From contig NZ_VSKS01000024.1 of assembly GCF_008312835.1 (NCBI RefSeq), positions 1-64,000 on the forward strand: a stretch of 64,000 nucleotides of DNA. The letters run 5' to 3'. A program made the translations under genes and the position numbers. This document shows positions 36,550 through 44,200 of this stretch, one piece after another. Origin of the DNA: Streptomyces marokkonensis (lineage in GTDB: Bacteria > Actinomycetota > Actinomycetes > Streptomycetales > Streptomycetaceae). The stretch's first letter is position 1. Each line of letters begins with the position of its first letter. The notes under the pieces were generated by a model. It did not search any database. It saw only the letters and a list, made by a program, of their open reading frames with translations, and had not been told where the DNA came from.

Positions 36550-37339
36550 GAACGCCCTCCCGTCGTAGCCAGGCCGCGCACGCGGTCGTCCAGGACGCAG
36601 TGTGCGGCTCGCGCGCAATGAACTTATGCGGCTCGCCACCGTATTCCACGCCGTCGGCCAGGCCGATGCCGTGGCTGCCGCCCGGGTAGACGTGCAACTC
36701 CACCGGTACCGCGGCCGCCGCCAGCGCCCGGGTCCACTCCAGGGCGTTGGGCAGGCCCGGCGGGTCCTGAGCGGTGGCCCATACGAAGGTCGGACACACC
36801 GACGCGTCCACATGCTTGGCCGGGGACAACTCGTCCTTGATGGGCAGCAGGTCACCGAGCAGGTTCTCGACCACTGACGGCGGCAGCAGGTCGAGGTCGG
36901 CCAGCGCATAGGCCAGGATCGCGAAGTCCGGTCGGGGCGGGTCGGCGACGCCCTCCTCGATGGACAGGACCCGGCCGGTCATGAGCAGGCCGGCGAGTTG
37001 GCCGCCCGCGCTTGATCCGATGACGCCGACCCGGCCAACGTCGAGGCCGTGGTTGCCGTTGCGAATGTGGTCCAACCCTGCCCGGGCGTCTTCGAGCGGG
37101 GCCGGGAACCGGTCCGGCAGCAGCCGGTAGGACAGGACGAAGGCGTGGATACCGAGGCCGGACAGCCAGCGCGCGTAGCCTTCGCCCTCGTGCGGTGGAA
37201 GTTCCCGGAAGCCGCCGCCGGGCAGGACGAGGACGGCGGGTCGGGGGCCGAAGAACCCGTCCTCAGCGGGGTAAAGCGTGACCTTCTGTGAAATCCGGGT
37301 GGGAATGGCCGGAGCCACCTTTCGATACGACGCCTCCAT
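36539..37339 (-). CDS. Alpha/beta hydrolase (acetyl-esterase/BD-FAE-like)
   Basis: 266 residues, ATG at 37339. VLVLPGGGFRELPPHEGEG is the HGGG-like oxyanion region (here PGGGF), with nucleophile elbow VGVIGSSAGGQLAGLL near residue 110. FVWATAQDPPG and YPGGSHGIGLAD give the late acid and His. This resembles xylan acetyl-esterases and related small-ester hydrolases. No signal peptide. It is the first gene of a two-gene unit with the hemerythrin protein. A 26-bp palindrome lies 76-101 bp upstream of the start and may be its operator. Confidence 0.85.
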   Translation of the reverse strand: MEASYRKVAPAIPTRISQKVTLYPAEDGFFGPRPAVLVLPGGGFRELPPHEGEGYARWLSGLGIHAFVLSYRLLPDRFPAPLEDARAGLDHIRNGNHGLDVGRVGVIGSSAGGQLAGLLMTGRVLSIEEGVADPPRPDFAILAYALADLDLLPPSVVENLLGDLLPIKDELSPAKHVDASVCPTFVWATAQDPPGLPNALEWTRALAAAAVPVELHVYPGGSHGIGLADGVEYGGEPHKFIAREPHTASWTTACAAWLRREGVLAQ

Positions 37340-37414
37340 GCCTGACGATCCATCGCCACCGGCACGCGACGCTGCCTGAAACTATAACCGCCAGGTCCAG
37401 GTGGGCGGTTGCCA

Positions 37415-37440
37415 CACCCTGACGCCATGGCGTCAGGGTG
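37415..37440. promoter_or_regulatory. Perfect 26-bp palindrome upstream of the hydrolase-hemerythrin unit
   Basis: The half-site CACCCTGACGCCA is followed directly by its complement with no spacer. It lies about 76 bp before the minus-strand hydrolase start. A dimeric repressor site is more likely than a terminator, since no gene ends here. Confidence 0.5.
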
Positions 37441-37669
37441 AGTACGCAGTCTCCGAGGACCGCGAGTCGGCGTCATCGCCTCACACTGCGCTCTCGGCAA
37501 CGTCAAGCGCGCCTTGCGCAGGCCGCCTTCTCAAGCAGTCGGGTGGCGGCCCCTCCGACGGGGATGCCGGCTACTCACAACACCCGCGAAAGGCACACAC
37601 CGATGCACCGCAGCGCGTCACGGGCCGGGGCGCCGGCCCTCCGGAATGCGACACAACCTGCGGGGGACA

Positions 37670-37835
37670 CGGGTCGGGGTCGGCGAGGGCCCGGTTGGCC
37701 GGTGGTGCGCCGCAGCACGGACCAGATGCCCTCGAAGGGTTGAGGTCGGGCGCGTAGGGCGGCAGCTGGAAGACGGTGAGCCAGTCGCGGTCGGTGATGT
37801 GGCGGCGCATGCCGGCGGTGAGGTGGGTGTTGAGG
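37670..37835 (-). mobile_element. IS630-family transposase, C-terminal remnant
   Basis: The minus frame reads LNTHLTAGMRRHITDRDWLT, then VFQLPPYAPDLNP, the hallmark of the IS630 DDE domain ('lPpYaPdLNPvE.iW'). It then breaks frame where VEGIW should follow. Catalytic N-terminal Asp residues are absent. Confidence 0.75.
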
Positions 37836-37869
37836 ATGCCCCTATGTTGCGTCAAGCGGCAGAAGGCGA

Positions 37870-37975
37870 GGCGGCAAGGGCCGAGGTCGGCTGGATGTGA
37901 CGGTAGTTCTCGTGGGCGACGTAGCGTTTGAGGCAGCGGATGATTTCGCGTTTCGACATCCTCGCCTGCGACGGC
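37870..37975 (-). mobile_element. IS110-family transposase, C-terminal fragment
   Basis: The minus frame holds MSKREIIRCLKRYVAHENYR, a stretch found near the C-terminus of actinobacterial IS110 transposases (sKkEIIRCLKRYvAREiY). About 25 codons remain, wedged between the IS630 fragment and another pseudogene. Confidence 0.55.
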
Positions 37976-37979
37976 CGGG

Positions 37980-38210
37980 GCCTGCGTGCGGCCGTCCTCG
38001 TCACACCGCACCGGTCGAAGCGGTAGACGGCGGCGACGAAGTCCGCGATCCGCTTGTCCGGGCCAGCAACTGCCACTGCCCGTCGGCCTTCTCCAGCATC
38101 ACGTCACCGAACGGGCCGCACGGCGACTTCGGCCAGTGCCCCACGACCAGTCCCGGGCCAGGTCCCGGCAGCGGCGATCCGCCCCGGATCCGCAGGGCGT
38201 TCCTCACCAC
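37980..38210 (-). pseudogene. Conserved hypothetical protein, frameshifted
   Basis: The first frame from the ATG at 38210 reads GLVVGHWPKSPCGPFGDVML, then EKADGQWQLLA. After a +1 shift near 38060 it continues PDKRIADFVAAVYRFD. The two parts make the 'fgDVMlE..DG.w.LLAPd.riADFVaa.Y.FD' pattern of a small Streptomyces protein family of unknown function. The C-terminal half is replaced by IS110 debris. Confidence 0.5.
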
Positions 38211-38214
38211 GCTC

Positions 38215-38565
38215 GCACCTTTCCTACGGAGCAGCGCTGGGTGCCATGGCGGCCGTCGCGGGGAGCATCGCGCTCCCGGCAGCCCTCGCTTCAGCCACCG
38301 AGGAGATCCCCGGCGGCGTCCGGCTCGAACAGGGCGGTGTCACTTCTGGAGGACGAACCTGGGACGGGACGTCGAAGTGCTCCCGCCCCACAAGCTGGCC
38401 CCCTTCACCGGCGCCGACAAGGGCTGGTACGGCGGCAACCACACAGCATGGTCAAAGTGCACCCGGGCCCGCCGAGAGCGGGCTGTCGGCGTGAGCGAGA
38501 GCGACGACAGCAACGATGGTGGACGGCTTCTACCGGGCCGATCCCGTCGCCTCGCAGGCCATAGA
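38215..38565 (+). other. Possible secreted-protein debris
   Basis: A + frame has a signal-peptide-like run (GAMAAVAGSIALPAALASA) and, one frame over, PHKLAPFTGADKGWYGGNHT. They could be one frameshifted exported protein. No family recognised. Confidence 0.25.
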
Positions 38566-38569
38566 CAGG

Positions 38570-39196
38570 TCAGGGGAGCAGTTGGCGCACGAGGGAATCG
38601 GCGGCCCATTGCTCCCAGCGCGCTGGTGACCAGCCCCGACCGGTGACAAGCAGGGTGTAAGTCTCGGGGCCGAGGACGGTCATGGCGACGTCGGCGGCTG
38701 ATTCGGCGGTCTGACTGTCGCGCAGCCCTGTCTGGGTCTTAGCGATGAGGGCTTGGGCGAAGCGGTGCTGGACGGTATGCCGCTGGTTCAAGTTGGTCTG
38801 CCACAGCTCGGCGAGCTCGGGTTCGGCTGCCGCGGCGCTGCGTAGGACCTCCAGCAGGGGGGTGGCACGTTCGAGGATGCGGCGGGCGCCGGCGGCCTGG
38901 AGGCGGAGCTGGGTTGCGGGGTCGGGTTCCTTGAGGACTGTGCGGGCCCAGGGGCGGTCGAGGGTCGCGATGGGATCTGCATCGCCTGCGACAGCGGCGT
39001 CCACAACCTCTTTGAGCAGGGCGCGTTTGCTGCCAAAGGTGAAGTACACGGTCTGGGTGCCGACCTCGGCGGTGCGAGCGATGCCTTCGATGGTCGTGCC
39101 CGTCCAGCCGCGTTCGGTGAAGAGACGGGCGGCGGCGTCGGTCATGCGCTGCCGGGTACGGCGGGCTTTCTCGGCCCGGGTGATGGGCGCAGCCAC
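38570..39196 (-). CDS. TetR-family transcriptional regulator
   Basis: 208 residues from the GTG at 39196, which has GAAGGAAGGG upstream; in-frame ATG 39214 and TTG 39223 are alternatives. The TetR HTH lies within the first 60 residues: RTRQRMTDAAARLFTERGWT, then TIEGIARTAEVGTQTVYFTFGSK. A long all-helical ligand domain follows. It is divergent from a dehydrogenase-like gene across about 70 bp that contain two matching inverted repeats, so it most likely represses both itself and that operon. Confidence 0.88.
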   Translation of the reverse strand: MAAPITRAEKARRTRQRMTDAAARLFTERGWTGTTIEGIARTAEVGTQTVYFTFGSKRALLKEVVDAAVAGDADPIATLDRPWARTVLKEPDPATQLRLQAAGARRILERATPLLEVLRSAAAAEPELAELWQTNLNQRHTVQHRFAQALIAKTQTGLRDSQTAESAADVAMTVLGPETYTLLVTGRGWSPARWEQWAADSLVRQLLP

Positions 39197-39233
39197 CAGG
39201 GACCCTTCCTTCATCTTCCTCAAGGAATCTTTG

Positions 39234-39280
39234 ACTGTAGTGAGACTACAGTGTATCTCACTGGAGTATGACTACAGTGA
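39234..39280. promoter_or_regulatory. Two TetR-type operators in a divergent promoter
   Basis: Site 1 is ACTGTAG-N5-CTACAGT (perfect 7-bp arms). Site 2, about 25 bp away, is CACTGGAGT-N3-ACTACAGTG (one mismatch) and overlaps the ATG of the downstream gene. Both share the CTACAGT core, as expected for tandem sites of the adjacent TetR regulator. Positions are good to within about 1 bp. Confidence 0.7.
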
Positions 39281-40308
39281 AACCGGGCGGTGCTGGACGG
39301 ATCCTTGTCGTGGGCGGGTACGGGGCCGTCGGAACGACGGTGACGGCCATGCTGGAGCAGTGGTTCCCGGGACGCGTAGTCCCGGGCGGGCGCGATGAGG
39401 ACCGGGCTCGCCGGCTCGGCGGGGTACGCGTCGATACGGGCGATCCTGCTGGCTTCGGGCGAGTGCTGGACGACCTCGGTGACGTGGGCGCTGTGGTCCT
39501 GTGTGTCGAGCCCCAGGATGCTGCACTCGCCCGGCTCTGCCTGGAGCGGGGCATCCATCTCGTCGATGTCGGTGCGACCCACGGGCTCCTTGCCCAGGTC
39601 GCACAGCTCGATGATCTGGCTGCCGGGTCGGGGACGGCGGCTGTGCTGAGTGTCGGAGTGGCACCCGGGCTGACCAATCTGCTCGCCCGCCGTGTGCATG
39701 AGGAAGTCGGCGGGGCGCAGCGCCTGGATCTCACGTTGCTGCTGGGCGCGGGAGAGCGGCACGGAGCCGACGCGGTGCGCTGGACGGTCGCCGGTCTCAG
39801 TGACCCCGTCCTGGCCCGTCCTCAGCGGGTGGTCCTGCCCGGGTACGGCGTGCGCAGGGCTCATCCGTTTCCTTTCTCCGATCAGCACACGGTGCGGCGC
39901 ACGCTCGGTGTGCCGGAGGCGACGACGCGGTTGTGCCTGGACTCCCGGCTGCTGACGGCCGCGCTGTTCGCCGTGCGTCGGCTGGGGCTTTTGCGCGGCA
40001 CCCGTTGTCCAGGGCGGCAACGGCTGCTCACGCAGGCCTTCAGCCGGGTGCACCTGGGAGGTGAGGGGTTTGTGGTGCGGGCGGAGGCCCGTCGTGGGGA
40101 CCGGCACGCGGTCTGTGCCCTGACCGGGCGCGGGCAGAGCCGGGTGTCGGGCCTCGTGGCCGCCTACGTCACCCGCGCGGTGCTGGCAGGCAGTGTGCCC
40201 GCCGGGGTGCGGCACATCGAGCAGGTACCCGTGCTGGCGGAGCTGCCCGAGGAACTGGCCGTTCACGGCGTCACGGTGTACGGCATCACCAGTGGGGCCC
40301 GGCGGTGA
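39268..40308 (+). CDS. Saccharopine-dehydrogenase-like NAD(P)-binding protein
   Basis: 346 residues. The N-terminal Rossmann motif RILVVGGYGAVGTTVTAML is followed by VVPGGRDEDRARRLGG and VGAVVLCVEPQDAALARLCL, then HLVDVGATHGLLAQVAQLDD and VLSVGVAPGLTNLLA. This arrangement is typical of the saccharopine dehydrogenase/reductase-like group. Substrate unknown. The start lies within an operator for the divergent TetR protein. The following methyltransferase gene overlaps the stop as GTGA, which indicates an operon. Confidence 0.82.
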   Translation: MTTVKPGGAGRILVVGGYGAVGTTVTAMLEQWFPGRVVPGGRDEDRARRLGGVRVDTGDPAGFGRVLDDLGDVGAVVLCVEPQDAALARLCLERGIHLVDVGATHGLLAQVAQLDDLAAGSGTAAVLSVGVAPGLTNLLARRVHEEVGGAQRLDLTLLLGAGERHGADAVRWTVAGLSDPVLARPQRVVLPGYGVRRAHPFPFSDQHTVRRTLGVPEATTRLCLDSRLLTAALFAVRRLGLLRGTRCPGRQRLLTQAFSRVHLGGEGFVVRAEARRGDRHAVCALTGRGQSRVSGLVAAYVTRAVLAGSVPAGVRHIEQVPVLAELPEELAVHGVTVYGITSGARR

Positions 40309-41117
40309 GCGAGGGCTGGCGGGGTGGCCATTAGACAGGGGCCGGCGATGCCTGGTCGAATGCTGCCGACGAGGTCGTCGCCCTGGCTCCGGGAGAGCTC
40401 GGACTCGCCGCAGACGGTACTGCCCCGTTGCGCGCACTGGATGTGGGCGCAGGGTCCGGTCCCGCTGCCGTTGCCCTGGCCCGGGCCGGTCTGCGAGTTG
40501 CTGCACTGGACCGGGAGCCGTCGTTGCTGCGGGTCGCCTCGCATCGGATACCCACGAGCGCCGGACGCGGCAGGGCGTACTGCGTGGCAGGTGATGCCGT
40601 GGCACTGCCCTTCGGGGCGAATACCTTCGAGCTGGTGGTTTCCACGTTCGGGGTGATGTTCGCGTCCGATCCCGCCCGGGCTGCGACAGAACTGGTACGG
40701 GTCTGCCGCCCGGGAGGAGTGATCGCCGTCGCCTCGTGGACCCCGGAAGGGACGATGCGGCAAATCGCTCCGACAGTTCTGGCGCACCTGGACCGGCCGG
40801 GCAGCAGCCCGTCTCCGATGCGCTGGGGCGATGCCGGGTGGGTGTGTACCTGGTTCGCGCCGCTGCCGACGGACCTTCATCTGTCGGTACGGCAAGTCCT
40901 GATGAGGTACGACTCGGTGGAGCATGCCGTGCGTGCTTTCGAGAACAAGCCCCGTCCGCTGCGAGCCCACCGTGCGGCGCTTCGGGCAGCGGGCCGCTGG
41001 AAGCAGGCCCGTGCCGCTTTGAGCAGGTTGTTCGAGGACGGCAACGAAGCCGATGACGGCAGCTCGCTGCTGCGGATTCCCTACCTGTTCCTCATCGGAC
41101 ACGTAAGGGAGACGTGA
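40305..41117 (+). pseudogene. Class I SAM methyltransferase with an in-frame amber at codon 10
   Basis: A GTG overlapping the upstream stop starts VSEGWRGGH and then meets TAG. After the stop the same frame runs to 41117 without interruption: DEVVALAPGELGLAADG, then SAM motif I RALDVGAGSGPAAVALA, AALDREPSLL, AGDAVALPFGANTFELVVST and CRPGGVIAVASWTPEG. Everything but the early stop looks healthy. Re-initiation at the TTG at 40428 would give MRALDVGAGSG, losing the pre-motif helix. Either a very recent pseudogene, a shortened enzyme or a base error. Confidence 0.7.
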
Positions 41118-41266
41118 GCGCCACGAAGGCTCTTCAGGCGATGCCGGGAAGCAGGCGATGCGGTCGGGCGGCCTTCGGCTTCGACGGACAACCTCACTGC
41201 GTAAGCGGCTTTGGCGTGTCCGGCGTACCGGGGCGCCGCAGCGGACCTGTTGACCGACTCGCCTTC

Positions 41267-44200
41267 CTACGGCCCGAAGTGGACGTGCGAGGCCCAGGCG
41301 AGCGGGGCGTCGGGGGCGCGGCGGCGGGCCTCCAGGACCGCGCGGTGGAGGGCCTGGGGTGTGCGGGAGGGGTGGATGCGGCCTCCGGGGTCGCCCAGTC
41401 GGGCGTACACCTCGTCGGTCAGGGCGCGGGCGTTGTCGTCACCGATGGGCCACAGGGTGGAGACGACGTGCCGGAAGTTGCCGAGGAGGAGGGCCGCCGC
41501 CAGGTGGATGGCCTCGTCGGGCAGGTCGGTGCCGCCGACGGCCGTCTGGCAGCCGGAGAGCACGGCCAACTGGGGTGTCTCCAGGTCGAGTCGGGCCAGG
41601 TCGGTGACCGTGAGCGGCCGGTCGAACAGGTACAGGGCTCCCTTGCTGGGGTCGGCGAGGTTCTGGCCGGCGTGGCAGGCGAAGTGGACGCAGGTGTGTC
41701 CGTCGAGCAGGTACAGCGCCTGCTGGGCGGTGGCGGCCGCGTCGAGCCGCAGGGTGTGCCGTTCGGGGAAGCGGCGGCGCAGCGTTTCGGCCTCCTGGCG
41801 GGCGCCTGGCAGCGGGGCGAGGTGGGACGCGTACGGCGGTGGGGCGCCGAGTGCCAGGATCAGCAGCCGGCGTACGTGGTCGGGCGGCGCGGCGGGGCGC
41901 CGGGCTCTCAAAAGGCCGCGCAGGGTCGGCATGTACGAGGAGACCACGCGGGCCAGGACGGCGTCGTCCTCGCGCTCGTCGTCGGGGTCGTGGTAGCCGG
42001 CGGCGTGCAAGGGCAGCAGGGCGAGCGGGCCGGTCGCGCACCACCACACGCGTCCGCCCTGCCAGGACCGGGCCGGGTCGGAGTCGAGGACCGGCGCGGC
42101 GACCGTGTCCCACAGCCACTCCAGGGTGCCCAGCACGGCCTGCTGGGTGGGTCCGGTGGGCGTGCCGGGATCGTCGAGGCGTTCGAGGGCGGCGAGGTAG
42201 TCCCGCGTGCGGCGCTGCGCCGCGGGGGCGGTCAGGCCGGGCAGGGGGACGAGATGGACCCGGCCGGGGGTGACCACGAGCGCGTCGCAGCGGAACCGGC
42301 TGACGTTGACGAGGATCATGGGGCCGCCGGCGGTGGCGGCCGAGAGGTCGGCGAAGGGCAGTGGCTTCAGGAAGTGCGCGAAGCCGGGCAGGCGCCGGAT
42401 CTCGTCGAGCAGGGTGTCCCAGGCGCGGGCCAGGCGGCGCCGGTGCTCGGTGCCGTCGTCGGGTCCGGTCCGGCCGTCGGGCAGGTCGAGGCCCGCCCGC
42501 AGTTCCTCCAGGCGGGCCGCCTGGTCGGGGTGGGCGGTGTGGAGCGCGGTGAGGTCGGTGCGGGTGTCGAGGACCTGGCTCCACAGGACGGAGCGGCCCT
42601 GGTCGAGGAGCTCGACGGCCTGTTCGGGCCGCCCGGCGAGGATCGCGCAGGCGGCGGCGTCGGTGGCCAAGTGCGCGTACGGGGCGAGGCGGCGCTCTCG
42701 GTCCCCGCGGGACAGTCCGCGCCAGGTGAGGAGCGCGAGCAGGTCGACGGCGACCGCGTGGGCGTCGGCGGCCTCGGCCCAGTCGCCGTCCCCGTCGGCG
42801 GCGCGGGCGGCGGCGAAGTCGCCCCAGGCGACGGCGGCTTCGAGGCGCTCGGCCGGGGGCGAGGTGTCGGCACGGGTGGCCGCCTCGCGGGACAGGGTGA
42901 GGCAGCGGGCCGCGTCGTCGGGGCGCGCGGCGGCCGGTCCGGCGAGGCTGCGGTCGCCCAGCATCCGGGCGAGGGTGCGCAGGACGTGGGCGCGTCTGGG
43001 GGAGGAGGGGTGCAGCGCGTGGGCGACCGTGCCGGTGAGGTCGATCGCCTCGTCGAGGTCGGCGGCCTCGCCGTGCCGGGCCCACCGATCCCACAGGGCG
43101 AGGCCGAGGTTGGTCAGCAGGTACTCGTCCGAGGTCCCCGGCGGCTGGAGTCGCGCGGCCTCCCGTCCGGCGGCGACGGACTCCTCGAGGTCGTCGGCGT
43201 CGTCGGTGAGCAGGTAGCGCATGCGCAGGCGGTTGCACAGGGCGGTGAGGGCGCCGCGTCGGTGCTCGCCGGGCGGGCCGCCCACGATGTCGTCGGTGAG
43301 GGCGAGGACGGCGCGCCCGGAGTCGACGCACTGGTCGAGGTCGGTGCGGTGGCCGGTGTGCCGGTACCGGGTCAGCAGGACGAGGCCGAGCATGGCCTGC
43401 CGGTCGTGCAGGTCGACGGTGCTCTCGGCGGGGGTCGTCTCGACCGCGCGGCGTGCGGAGGCGACCGCTTCCTCCAGGTCGCCTGCGGCGCCGTCGCGTT
43501 CGAAGCGGCGGACGAGGGCGCCGGCGAGGTGGGCGAGTTCCTTGCCGCGTCCGCCGGTCAGTTCGAGGACTCCGGCGAGCGAGCCGCCGGTCATGCGGTC
43601 GAGTTCCTCGACGGTGAGGTCCTGGCGGTTCAGCTGGTTCCGCAGTTGCTGGACGGTGGCGTCGGGACCGTGCGCGCCTCGGCGCAGGTGGTCGACGGCG
43701 GCGTCGAGATCGCGGGGGTCGCCCTCGTGCTCGAAGCGCAGCAGCAGTCCGGCGCCCAGGTCCGCGTGGACGAGCGCCTGGTAGGGGTGGGTGTCCGGCA
43801 TGCCTGCGAGCAGGCGGCGGCTGATGTCGACGGCCTCCGTGAGGGCCTCGGTGTCGCCGGTACGCTGGAAGTGTCCGAGGAGGGTGTTGACGCGGTTGCT
43901 GTGACGGACGACGGAGCTGAGTTCGCCGGGGTCGCCGCCCGCCTGGTCGGCCGGCACGGCGGGCGGGTCGGCCGGGCCTGAGACGAAGGTGCTGGAGCGC
44001 AGGACCGGCGCCGCCTTCTCCTCGTGCCGGGTGTGGACCTCGCGCCGGCGTTCGGTCACGGTGGCCAGCAGGTCGCGGGCGCGGGTGTGCCGGGGGTCGT
44101 CGGGCGGGAGGCGGTCCAGGGCGGCCGTGAGGCAGGTGTGCGCCTCGTCGAGGTCGCGCGCGGTGCCGCTGTGTTCCTGGCGGCGGAGCAGGGCGGCGGC

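Noticed and set aside
37415-37440. The 26-bp palindrome as a terminator
   Set aside because: No gene ends into it from either side, and a spacer-less palindrome makes a poor hairpin loop.
41114-43981. 955-codon plus-strand open frame opposite the CHAT gene (and a similar 615-codon one at 44024-45871)
   Set aside because: Gly/Val/Gln-rich composition typical of an antisense shadow of a high-GC gene; no start signal or family, while the minus strand encodes a clear CHAT protein.
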